DNA of 64,000 bases from Candidatus Accumulibacter proximus. Lineage in GTDB: Bacteria > Pseudomonadota > Gammaproteobacteria > Burkholderiales > Rhodocyclaceae. Numbering within the stretch: the first letter of the stretch is position 1; every line of letters starts with the position of its first letter. A program made the position numbers and the translations under genes. The notes under the pieces were generated by a model. The model searched no databases, was not told the DNA's origin, and saw nothing but the letters and a program-made list of their open reading frames with translations. This document shows positions 7,916-17,635 of this stretch, one piece after another. The DNA is taken from contig JADJMH010000001.1 of assembly GCA_016709675.1 (NCBI GenBank), positions 803,671-867,670 on the forward strand. The letters are read 5' to 3'.

Positions 7916-10543
7916 ACGGCGCGGCCGCCAGTGGCTACCACGCCCAACAGCTTTCCCCACCACTTCCACCGACACCCACTGAGCACGCCCCGAGACACCA
8001 TGACCAAGGCCAACACCACCAGCCAGAACCGCAAGACTTCCGCCCGCAACGCCGCCGAAGCCGCGCCTCTCGCGCCAGCGAAAACCCGCTGACCTCCCGG
8101 TCGACGACTGGCAAAGAGCACTGCGTAGACAATTCGGTCGCGATCAACCTTTCACCCTCGAGAACCTCGGCGACGACCCGGTCTTCTCCGAATTCTCGGT
8201 ATTCAACCCCGACAGCCGTCGCCGCTACCGGGTCGTCATTCGCGGCGCACAGGCCGGCGACAACCACTGCTCTTGTCCCGATTTCGCGACCAACGACCTC
8301 GGCACCTGCAAGCACATCGAATTCACCCTGGCGCAGATCAGCGCCCGACCAGGCGGCAAGAGAACCCTCGGCGCGGCTTCCAGGGATCGTTCAGCGAACT
8401 GTTCCTCGACTACGCGGGCAGCGGCGCGTCCGCCTGCGTCTGGGGAGCGATTTCCCCGCCGAGCTGCAGCCGGCCATGGGCCAGCTCTTCAGACACGCCG
8501 GCGGCTGGCAGCTGCCCCCGCAACGCTTCGCCGAGCTGCCCGCGTTCGTCGACAGCGTTCGCGCCGCCGGCCACGACCTGCGCTGCGCTGAGGACGCGCT
8601 GTCGTTCGTCGCCGAGGTCCGCGACGGCGAGATACGCCGGCAGGCGCTCACGACCGCCTACCCGCTGGGTGCCGACAGTCCTGAACTCAAGGCCCTGCTC
8701 AAGGTCGGGCTCTATCCCTACCAGCGCGAGGGCGCGTTGTTCGCGGCGCGCGCCGGCCGCTCCTGATCGGCGACGAAATGGGCCTCGGCAAGACGGTACA
8801 GGCGATCGCGGCCGTCGAAATCCTCGCCCGCCACTTTGCCGCCGAGCGCGTGCTGATCGTCTGCCCGACCTCGCTCAAGCACCAGTGGGAGCGCGAGATC
8901 GCCCGCTTCACCGAACGCCGCGCGACGGTCATCGGCGGCCTGCGCGCTGTCCGCCAGGCGCGCTACGCGCAGGACGACTTCTGCAAGATCACCAACTACG
9001 AAACGCTCGGCCGCGACCTCGACCTGATCCAGGCGTGGGCGCCGGACGTGGTGATCGTCGACGAAGCGCAGCGGATCAAGAACTGGAACACCATCGCCGC
9101 CCGCGCGCTGAAGCAGATCGACAGCCCCTACGCGGTGGTGCTCACCGGCACGCCGCTCGAGAACCGGCTCGAAGAGCTGATCTCGATCGTCCAGTTCGTC
9201 GATCAGCACCGCCTGGGGCCCACCTGGCGCCTGCTCGACGAACATCAGCAGCGCGATGAGCGCGGACGCGTCACCGGCTACCGCGATCTGCACCGGATCG
9301 GCGAGACGCTGGCGCCAATCCTGTTGCGCCGGCGCAAGGCCGAAGTACTGGACCAACTGCCCGAGCGCGTCGACAACACCCTGTTCATGCCGATGAGTCA
9401 GCTGCAGGCAGACCATCACGAAGAAAACCGCCTGACCGTTGCCCGCATCGTGCAGCGTTGGCGGCACACCGGTTTCCTCTCCGAAAAGGACCAGTTGCGT
9501 CTGCACTGTTCGCTGCAGAACATGCGCATGGCGTGCAACAGCAGCTTCCTGATCGACCACGAGACCGACGACGGCTACAAGGCCGACGAATTGCTGGCCC
9601 TGCTCGATGACATCCTGAGCGACCCACAGGCCAAGGTCGTCGTCTTCAGCCAGTGGCTGCGCACGCACGAGCTGATCATCCGCCGGCTCAGCCGCGCGGC
9701 TGGGAGCATGTCCTGTTCCACGGCGGCGTGCCGGGCGAAAAGCGTGGAGCACTCGTCGACCGTTTCAACAGTGATCCCGCCTGCAGACTGTTTCTCAGCA
9801 CCGACGCCGGCGGCGTCGGTCTCAACCTGCAACACGCGGCGGCGGTGGTGATCAACATGGATCTACCATGGAATCCGGCAGTGCTCGAACAACGCATCGG
9901 TCGTGTGCACCGCCTGGGCCAGACGCGCGGCGTGCAGGTGATCAACTTCGTCGCCAAGGGAACCATCTCGGTGCTCGCGTTCAAGCAGTCCTTGTTTGCC
10001 GGCATCCTCGACGGCGGCGAGAGCGAGATCGTCCTGCAGGGCACACGTCTGTCGAAATTCATGGAAACCGTCGAACAGGTCTCCAGTGCCGCGGAAAGCA
10101 CCGCCCCGATGGATGAGTCGAGCGAGGACACCTTGCCGCTCGATGCGGCGCCTGCAGCCGGCAGCGAGACAGAAGCCGACGGCGAGGCCGAATACCGGCA
10201 GTCGACGCCCGCGGTGAAGCGGGTCAGCCGCCCGTTGCCGAGGCCAGCACCAGGCTGAGCCACCGCCGCGCCACGCCGGCGAACTGTCAGCGGGAGGCGC
10301 GATCCCTGGGGCGCCGCTGCTCGCTGCCGGGGGCGCAGTTGCTGGGCGAGCTGACCGCAGCGTCAAGCGGCGAACGCGAGTCGCCCGGTGCAGACCACTC
10401 GACCACCGGCCAGCGCTACCCCAAGCTTCCCCGTCCCCGACCCGCAGACCGTCCAGCGCCTCGCCGAAGGGCTGCTGAGTCTGCTCGGCGGGAAAAAGTA
10501 GCTACGGCAGACGAGTTTGCCTTTGCCTGCAGCCACGACATCC
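7202..10543 (+). repeat. Tandem duplication, copy A (3' tex + SNF2 helicase)
   Basis: This stretch of about 3.3 kb is repeated at 11138-14519 in the same orientation, separated by about 600 unrelated bases. Homology starts at the ATGGCGCCTTCCGCAA stretch inside tex and ends after the helicase stop at CACGACATCC. The copies differ by scattered substitutions and by different small indels, so they are diverged paralogous segments or two strain variants placed side by side by assembly. The copy A tex breakpoint at about 7200 lies exactly where copy B homology begins. Confidence 0.85.
8000..10501 (+). pseudogene. SWIM zinc-finger SNF2-family helicase, copy A, frameshifted
   Basis: Swi2/Snf2 DNA-dependent ATPase with an N-terminal SWIM zinc finger (CSCPDF, then GTCKHIEF). 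The ATG at 8000 opens MTKANTTSQNRKTSAR. The frame then changes near 8085, 8370 and 8755, and again near 9700; residues are also lost at about 9968, where copy B has GTIEEGML. Motor motifs are readable: Walker A GDEMGLGKTVQA, motif Ia CPTSLKHQWERE, a DEAQ box in VIVDEAQRIKN, VLTGTPLENRLEEL, VVVFSQWLRTHE, STDAGGVGLNLQ and QRIGRVHRLGQT. The longest clean stretch is 8778 to about 9690. The gene ends at TAG 10499-10501 after LAEGLLSLLGGKK. Non-functional as written. Helicases of this type remodel nucleic acid-protein complexes; the target is unknown. Confidence 0.88.
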
Positions 10544-11137
10544 ATTTCATGTTGAACTCCGAGATTCAAAGTAATGGATGATGGCGGCTATCCGTTATCA
10601 TCTGAGCCTCGGTCACCTGCATGGCTGGATTCATTGGGAACACAGCATGCTGGAACGCTGCCACGCCAACGTATATGTTTTCCGGATTGCCAAAGAAATT
10701 GTCAGGTTGTAGAGCATCGGCGTATGCCAGTACAACCGGTAACCAAGCTCCCAGCAGGTCTCTATCAGGGCCTGTGACTGCTCTGATGATCATTCCCAAG
10801 ATAGAGTATGGGACGACAGCGTTGAATCGTCTGCTTCGCCCCAGCAGCACCTCCCGCCCATGCCCGACATCGGCCTGATCAGGCAGATCGACGCCAAATC
10901 TGCGGCATAGCTATCGAGCGTGGTCACTTCCACCTCGGCAGGCCAGGCCCTTCAGCAGCAAGACCTTCACTGCCTGAAGCTTCCGGCCTTTGCCGAAGTC
11001 CGCGGGCACGATCAATCGGCCACGTTTTCGCTACCGACGGCCATCGGCCGCGCTATTACTTCGCAGCAATTAACCGAGAGATCTGCACAGGTTCTGAAAT
11101 ACGACCGGCTGCGGCTCGAACGCATGCACCCTGGCGC
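10544..11137. other. Spacer between the tandem copies, with an unidentified remnant
   Basis: About 590 bases with lower GC than the flanks, matching neither tex nor the helicase. On the minus strand an open frame ending near 10566 reads plausibly (NFFGNPENIYVGVAAFQHAV, ILGMIIRAVTGPDRDLL), but it has no good start and I do not recognise it. It could be a fragment of a gene from another locus trapped at the junction. No terminal inverted repeats or transposase motifs are visible. Confidence 0.4.
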
Positions 11138-11851
11138 CCGATGGCGCCTTCCGCAACCGGCAGGCACCGGGAAGTATCGCGCCCCCGGTGAAAAGACTTT
11201 CGAACTCGCGGCCGGCTTCCTGCGCATCAACGAAAGCGACAATCCGCTCGACCGCTCGGCCGTGCACCCCGAAGCCTACCCGCTGGTCGAACGTATTCTT
11301 GCCGATCTCGGGAAGGGTATTCGCGAGCTGATCGGCGATTCGCGAATCCTCAAGGCGCTGACGCCGGAGAAGTACATCGACGACAGGTTCGGCTTGCCGA
11401 CGGTACGCGACATCCTGAGGGAACTCGAAAAGCCGGGCCGCGATCCCCGACCGGAGTTCAAGACCGCCGCCTTCCGTGAAGGCATCGAGGCCGTCAATGG
11501 ACCTGCAGCCGGGAATGATCCTCGAAGGCGTGGTCACCAACGTCGCCAACTTCGGCGCCTTTGTTGACATCGGCGTCCCAGGACGGGCTGGTATCATCTC
11601 GGCGATCGCCGACCGCTTTGTCAAGGACCCGCGCACGGTCGTCAAGGCTGGCGACGTGGTCAGGGTCAAGGTAATCGAGGTTGACCTGCCGCGCCAGCGC
11701 ATTGCGCTCAGCATGCGACTCGCCGACGAGTTGCCGAGTGCCCCGAAGATGGCTGCCGCACCGACCTCAGGCCCGCGCCCGGCAACGCCAGCAGAGCCAG
11801 CCAGAGTCGACCGGCGCCATGGCCAGTGCCTTTGCCCGCCTGAAACGCTGA
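11138..11851 (+). pseudogene. Tex C-terminal fragment (duplicate)
   Basis: Duplicate of the Tex C-terminal third. One frame gives EKTFELAAGFLRINESDNPL, VHPEAYPLVERILADL and LTPEKYIDDRFGLPTVRDI. A frameshift near 11500 leads to the S1 domain GMILEGVVTNVANFGAFVDI, and another small change at about 11578-11600 damages the usual H-QDGLVHISAIADRF segment (here GVPGRAGIISAIADRF). The end AFARLKR with TGA at 11849-11851 matches the first copy. There is no plausible start codon with a ribosome site, so this is a gene remnant carried along in the duplication. Confidence 0.85.
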
Positions 11852-11962
11852 ACGGCGCGGCGCTCAGCCGCAGTGGCTACAATGGCGACCACAGCCCAGA
11901 CAACGGGGACCGTTGACCCACCACTTCCGACCGACACCTACTGAGCAGGCCACGGAGACACC

Positions 11963-14478
11963 ATGACCAAGGCACACACCACCAGCCAGAACCGCAAGAC
12001 TTCTGCCCGCAGCACCACCGAGCCTCGCCTCTCCCGGCAGCGCAAGCCCGCCGACCTGCCGGTCGACGACTGGCAAAGGGCGCTGCGCCGGCAATTCGGC
12101 CGCGAGCAGCCATTCAGCTTTGAGAACCTCGGCGATGACCCGGTCTTCTCCGAATTCTCGGTCTTCAACCCGACAGCCGCGCCGCTACCGGGTGGCGATT
12201 CGCGGCGCACAAGCCGGCGACAACCACTGCTCGTGTCCCGACTTCGCGACCAACGATCTCGGCACCTGCAAGCACATCGAATTCACCCTGGCGCAGATCA
12301 GCGCCCGACCAGGCGGCAAGAGAACCCTCGAGCAGGGCTTCCAGGGATCGTTCAGCGAGCTGTTCCTCGACTACACGGGACAGCGACGCGTTCGCCTGCG
12401 TCTGGGGAGCGATTTCCCCACCGAACTGCAGCCGACCATGGGCCAGCTCTTCGAGGAGACCAGCGGCTGGCAACTGTCCCCACAGCGCTTCGTCGAGCTG
12501 CCCGCATTCGTCGACAGCGTTCGTGCCGCAGGCCACGACCTGCGTTGCGCTGAGGATGCGCTATCCTTCGTCGCCGAGGTCCGCGACGGCGAGATACGCC
12601 GGCAGACGCTCACGACCGCCTACCCGCTGGGTGCCGACAGTCCTGAACTCAAGGCACTGCTCAAGGTCGAGCTCTATCCCTACCAGCGTGAGGGCGCGTT
12701 GTTCGCGCGCGCGCCGGCCGCCCTGATCGGCGACGAGATGGGCCTCGGCAAGACGGTGCAGGCGATCGCGGCCATGGAAATCCTCGCCAGCCACTTTGCA
12801 GCCGAACGTGTGCGATCGTCTGCCCGACCTCGCTCAAGCATCAGTGGGAACGCGAAATCACCGTTTCACCGATCGACGCGCGACGGTCATCGGCGGTCTG
12901 CGCGCCGTCCGCCAGGCGCGCTACGCCCAGGCGACTTCTGCAAGATCGCCAACTACGAAACCGTCAGCCGCGACCTCGACCTGATCGAGGCCTGGGCACC
13001 GGACGTGGTCATCGTCGACGAAGCGCAGCGGATCAAGAACTGGAACACCATCGCGGCGCGCGCACTGAAGCGGATCGACAGCCCTTACGCCATCGTGCTC
13101 ACCGGGACGCCGCTCGAAAACCGTCTCGAGGAGCTGATCTCGATCGTGCAGTTCGTCGACCAGCACCGGTTGGGGCCAACCTGGCGCCTGCTCGACGAAC
13201 ACCAGCAGCGGGACGAACGCGGCCGGGTCGTCGGCTACCGCGAGCTGCACCGGATTGGCCAGACGCTGGCGCCGATCAGTGTTGCGCCGACGCAAGTCCG
13301 AAGTGCTCGAACAACTGCCCGAACGTGTCGACAACACCCTGTTCATGCCGATGAGCTCCCTGCAGGCCGAACATCACGAGGAGAACCGCCAGACCGTCGC
13401 GCGCATCGTACAACGCTGGCGGCATACCGGCTTCCTCTCGGAAAAGGACCAGCTCCGTCTGCACTGCTCGCTGCAGAACATGCGCATGGCGTGCAACAGC
13501 AGCTTTCTCATCGACCACGAAACCGACGACGGCTACAAGGCCGACGAGCTGCTGACCCTGCTCGACGACCTCTTCGACGACCCGCAGGCCAAGGTCGTCG
13601 TCTTCAGCCAGTGGCTGCGCACGCACGAGCTGATCATGCGCCGGCTCAAGACGCGTGGCTGGGAACATGTCCTGTTCCACGGCGGCGTCCCCGGCGACAA
13701 GCGCGGCGCGCTCGTTGACCGCTTCAACAACGACCCCGCCTGCCGGGTGTTTCTGAGCACCGATGCCGGCGGCGTCGGACTCAACCTGCAACATGCGGCG
13801 GCGGTGGTCGTCAACATGGACCTACCCTGGAACCCGGCGGTACTCGAACAGCGCATCGGTCGCGTGCATCGACTGGGCCAGACACGCGGCGTGCAGGTGA
13901 TCAATTTCGTGGCCCGGGGAACCATCGAGGAGGGCATGCTTTCCATACTGGCGTTCAAGCAATCCCTGTTCGCCGGCATCCTCGACGGCGGTGAAAGCGA
14001 AGTGGTCCTGCAGGGCACGCGGCTATCAAAATTCATGGAAACCGTCGAACAGGTCTCCGGCGCGGCAGAAGCGCGGCCCCGATGGACGAGCCGAGCGCGG
14101 ACACCTTGCCGCTCGAGGCCACGGCAGCCGCAGGCAGCGAGACAGAAGCCGACGGCGAGGCCGAATACCCGCAGTCAGCGCCCGCTGGCGGAAGCGGGTC
14201 AGCCGCCCGTTGCCGAGGCCAGCACCGCGGCGCCGCAGCCACCAACGCCCCCCCGGCGGCAGCATCAGGGGCCGCCGATCCCTGGGCGCCGCTGCCGGCC
14301 GCCGGTGTGCAGTTGCTGGGCGAGCTGACCCGCGGCGTCAAGCGGCGAACGCGAGTCGCCCTGGGTGCAGACCGACTCGACCACCGGCCAGCGCTATCTC
14401 AAGCTTCCCGTCCCCGACCCGCAGACCGTCCAGCGCCTCGCCGAAGGGCTGTTGAGTCTGCTCGGCGGGAGAAAGTAG
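11963..14478 (+). pseudogene. SWIM zinc-finger SNF2-family helicase, copy B, frameshifted
   Basis: The better preserved of the two SWIM/SNF2 helicase copies, opening MTKAHTTSQNRKTSAR at 11963. The SWIM finger (CSCPDF, GTCKHIEF) is in frame from about 12180 to about 12810, with a shift near 12175 just before it. Further indels fall at about 12812-12945 (around motif Ia), 13278 and 14075-14080, and again near 14340 before the terminal RLAEGLLSLLGGRK. Motor motifs present are GDEMGLGKTVQA, VIVDEAQRIKN, LTGTPLENRLEEL, STDAGGVGLNLQ, QRIGRVHRLGQT and GTIEEGMLS, the last missing from copy A. None of the copy B indels is obviously shared with copy A, which argues for random errors or independent decay of the two copies. 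Confidence 0.88.
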
Positions 14479-14515
14479 CTAAGGCAGCCGACGGCCTGCC
14501 CGGAGCCCACGACAT

Positions 14516-14543
14516 CCGTAGGAGCCCGATTCATCGGGCGATT
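14516..14543. repeat. REP-like palindromic element
   Basis: A GTAGGAGC leader is followed by a compact hairpin (GCCCGA, loop TTCA, TCGGGC at 14524-14539) and GATTG. This matches the general form of extragenic palindromic REP elements found in many copies in beta- and gammaproteobacterial genomes. It lies at the end of duplication copy B. Only one copy is seen in this window, so its repetitive nature is inferred. Confidence 0.5.
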
Positions 14544-14558
14544 GATGGAACTGAGTCA

Positions 14559-14593
14559 CGATCAGCGCAGCCTGGCGCCTCACGCGCTGATCG
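14559..14593. repeat. 10-bp perfect inverted repeat downstream of helicase copy B
   Basis: CGATCAGCGC at 14559-14568 is exactly complementary to GCGCTGATCG at 14584-14593, with a 15-base loop. No T-run follows on either strand, so it is not a classic intrinsic terminator. It sits between the helicase remnant and the FkbM gene. The rest of 14594-14965 shows no convincing gene. Confidence 0.45.
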
Positions 14594-14965
14594 GGTTCAT
14601 GCTACGGCGCTGGCCAAGCCTTCTGATCAATGAAATCTCGGACCAAGACTCCGAGTTTTCATGCTAACGGCCGCCATGCGATCGGCCCGCGACGTACTGA
14701 ACCTGACACAGCTTTATGTCATCTGCCACGGCGTCGGCTCGCCCTGGCCGCTCAGCGAAGGCATCACCGCCGTCCCGGCGGGAAGTATCGCTGCCGCCCT
14801 GGGATCGAATGAGCCGCCTTGACCGAATGATGCGTACCGGGTAACCCGGGTCGCTTACAATACCGTAAAGCACCTGCCGCTGGCGCTCGGCCAGCGGCCA
14901 AAACCCGCATGTTCCGGGCGGCGCACAAACGCCGCAACTTGAATCTCACAGAGGTCTCGCAAACC

Positions 14966-16390
14966 ATGACTGCCACCGCGACACTCACCATGGTCGATGA
15001 AGTACGGGTCGTCGTTCCTGACTCGCTGGATCTGATCACTCCCTACGTTCTGCTGGAACAACAGGACTGGTTTGAAGATGAGATCAAGTTCCTGCGGCAC
15101 CTGCTGCAGCCAGGGCAAAAAGTCATCGACATCGGTGCCAACTACGGGTTTACGCTCTGTCCATGGCGAAGGCCGTCGGACCCACAGGAAGCGTCTGGGC
15201 TTTCGAACCGGCGTCCGGCACGGCAAGATTGCTGGCGGAAGGAATTGCCGTCAATGGCTTTACCCAGGTTTTCCTGGAACAGAGCGCCCTGTCCAGTCGC
15301 TGTGGCACAGCGCAATTGTCCCTGAACGAGAATTCCGAATTGAACGCACTGGTTCATGGTCAGCCATCAACCAGCGCTGTTGAGACGGTGCCGGTCCTGA
15401 CCCCTCGACGACTGGATGAGAGGTCAGCACTGCCCGCCTATCGACTTCATGAAGATCGATGCGGAGGGTGAGGAGGCCAACATTCTGCGCGGAGGACAAC
15501 GCTTTTTTGCCGAACTGTCACCGTTGGTCCAGTATGAGATCAAGGCCGGTGCAGACCTGCATATGGAACTCGTCCACGACTTTGCCGCCCTGGGCTATGA
15601 CTCCTACCGGCTGGTCCCGGGACTGAACCTGCTGGTTCGCTTCGATGCCGAATCACCTCCGGATGGCTACCTGCTCAACCTGTTCTGCTGCAAGCCGGAC
15701 CGTGCCGAACGGCTTGCAGCGCAGGGTTTCCTGGTGGCTCCTGCTGCCCAAGCCGGCAAACCACCTGCGGAACAGTTGCCGAACAGCGTGGAACGGCGCA
15801 GTGACTCCCCTGAATACGACTGGCGTCACACCATTGGCAAGCTACCGTACGGGGCTGAACTTGCCAGTCTGTGGGAACAGACAATGACCGCTGGCGGCAG
15901 CGCTGTGGTGGATCAAGCGCTGTCCTTCTACGCGATCAGTCAGGACTCGTCGCTGCCCCCTGCTGATCGCTGGGTTTCCCTGGAGGCCAGCTTCAGCCTG
16001 CTCAAGACCTTGTGCGAGAGCCAGCCGTCGCATCTGCGCCTGGCCAGCCTCGCACGCGTGGCGCGGGCCTTTGGCGCACGGTCGCTGGCCGTGTCGGCGC
16101 TCCAGCAGCTCGCCAACGCCATCTTCGAACATGGTCAGATCGATCCGGGGGAACCTTTTCTGGTACCCGGCGAACGATTCGACTCCATCTCTCCCGGTGA
16201 CGGCATCGGAAACTGGGTTCTCGCCGCTGTCCTCGAAGAAATGGAACGGCTTGGCTCGTTTTCGTCGTTCTACACCGGGGTATCCGCCCAGCAGCGCCTG
16301 GAAATGATCCGCGCGCTGGGCTTTGGCAGCAGCGAAATGGCACGTCGCCTGCGCCTGTTGCAGAACCGTTTTGGACTACCAGCGTCATAG
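14966..16390 (+). CDS. FkbM-family methyltransferase with C-terminal extension (two frameshifts)
   Basis: SAM-dependent methyltransferase of the FkbM (Methyltransf_21) family, which often O-methylates sugars in glycans or polysaccharides. The first segment gives LLQPGQKVIDIGANYGF, the SAM-binding glycine motif. After a shift near 15150 the frame gives AKAVGPTGSVWAFEPASGTA, and after a second shift near 15415-15435 it gives PPIDFMKIDAEGEEANILRG, the conserved FkbM motif. The last 220 residues or so (about 15750-16390) are a mainly helical extension of unknown function. The start at 14966 follows a GAGG; 14909 is an alternative. It converges with another FkbM gene at 16548-17399. The indels look like sequencing errors. 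Confidence 0.85.
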
Positions 16391-16547
16391 CTTGCCAGGC
16401 ACCGCCAACGCCACGGCGTGGCGCCGACCCATCGCCGAACCGGCGTGGGCGCATCTGCTGACCCCGGACGCTTGACCCAGGGTTCTCGGCTGACCTGACC
16501 CGCGTCGAGCCAGTCGAGCGCGAGCGGACGCTTCCCAGACCTTGCCG

Positions 16548-17399
16548 TCAGGAATCCGGTTGCTCGATACCGTCAGTCAATTGATCGAGGTACTTGGCAG
16601 CGAAACTGCTTCCGGTTTTCTTGTCGAGCGTCAGCAGCACCAGATGGGCAAGATCGTAGGACTGCAGCAAATCGTGCGCAAGCACGGCATACTTCTTGAG
16701 CTTGGTTGCATCGAGAGCAGCCAGACTCATCCAGTCGCGTACGTAGAGAGCGTCCGACCATAGCGCCTGACGAACCCCCTGGTTGATGTTGCCATTGACA
16801 ACAATCGGTTTGAACGAGCGGCTGCCAAAGCCGTTGAACGCGTGAAACTGAAACCCTGCGCCCCTGAGGAAAGAATCCACATCGGCGAACATCGGCTGTC
16901 CCTTGTACAGCTCGACGAACTCAACCTCGGTTTGTATCAGGACCGTGCCCGAAAGCGCGCGCAATCCGTTCTGGAAGACAGCCAGCTCGCTTCCCTGGAC
17001 GTCAATCTTGACGAAGTCGACATCGGAGATCTCATCGATGTCGTCAAGTCGGGTGGTGCTGACCGGATGCTTGCCCACTGGCGTCACCAGCTCGGCGAGA
17101 TTCTGGAACTTCTCGAGAAGTGGCGAGTTGGGTTCGTAAAGCGAGCCCGTCAACACCCAGTTGGTTTCATGAAAAATCGCTGATCGTCCATCGCCAACGA
17201 AGTATGGAAAAAAGCGATGCGGCTCGCCGTAACATTGGTTCAATCGTTCGCATTCCTCGCGGTTCGGCTCGAAGCCGATGATCTTCGCCCGGCCGGCATC
17301 AACCAGTGACTGATACGGTGGTCGTTCATTCAGCGCCGCCCCGATGTCAAGTATGTTGATCTTGAAATCCTCGGGGAAATAGTCCAATAGACTCCACAT
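16548..17399 (-). CDS. FkbM-family methyltransferase
   Basis: Intact 283-aa SAM-dependent methyltransferase of the FkbM type. The N-terminal nucleotide-binding motif is NILDIGAALNERPPYQSL, then IIGFEPNREECERLN. The family core is DVDFVKIDVQGSELAVFQ (about residues 127-144), followed by TEVEFVELYKGQPMFADVD. The GGGAGG ribosome site about ten bases before the ATG supports the start. It is the distal gene of the long leftward pilus and envelope locus, 236 bases downstream of the aminopropyltransferase-like gene. Likely substrate is a surface glycan or glycosylated protein, by inference from the O-GlcNAc transferase and EptA-like genes upstream. Confidence 0.9.
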   Translation of the reverse strand: MWSLLDYFPEDFKINILDIGAALNERPPYQSLVDAGRAKIIGFEPNREECERLNQCYGEPHRFFPYFVGDGRSAIFHETNWVLTGSLYEPNSPLLEKFQNLAELVTPVGKHPVSTTRLDDIDEISDVDFVKIDVQGSELAVFQNGLRALSGTVLIQTEVEFVELYKGQPMFADVDSFLRGAGFQFHAFNGFGSRSFKPIVVNGNINQGVRQALWSDALYVRDWMSLAALDATKLKKYAVLAHDLLQSYDLAHLVLLTLDKKTGSSFAAKYLDQLTDGIEQPDS

Positions 17400-17635
17400 G
17401 TGACTTCTGCCTCCCTGTTCAACGATCGATTCCTGATAAGCACCCCGGCCCGGAACCCGGTTACCATCATAGCGCGAGGCGCGGCCGGTTGGCGCCAGAG
17501 TGACACCTTCGCTGGACAGAAAGCCATGACCAGCTGGCGCTCTTGCTTACCCGCCAAGCACACGGGGGCTCGCCTCCCCTTGCCGACAGATACTCCACAA
17601 AAGCCGGCTGCGCTCAGCCAGATCTTTCTCGGCGA

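Larger units (their letters stand above)
11138..14519 (+). repeat. Tandem duplication, copy B (3' tex + SNF2 helicase)
   Basis: Second member of the 3.3 kb direct repeat (see copy A at 7202-10543). It lacks the 5' two thirds of tex, starting inside the helix-hairpin-helix region, and it contains a complete helicase reading apart from its own indels. Gene order and orientation match copy A. The sequence upstream of 11138 is unrelated to tex, so this is a partial duplication or a misjoined strain variant. Confidence 0.85.

Noticed and set aside
16409..16423. CGCCAC-GGC-GTGGCG hairpin between the convergent FkbM genes
   Set aside because: It could aid termination, but there is no T-run and such short GC hairpins are common in this GC-rich sequence.
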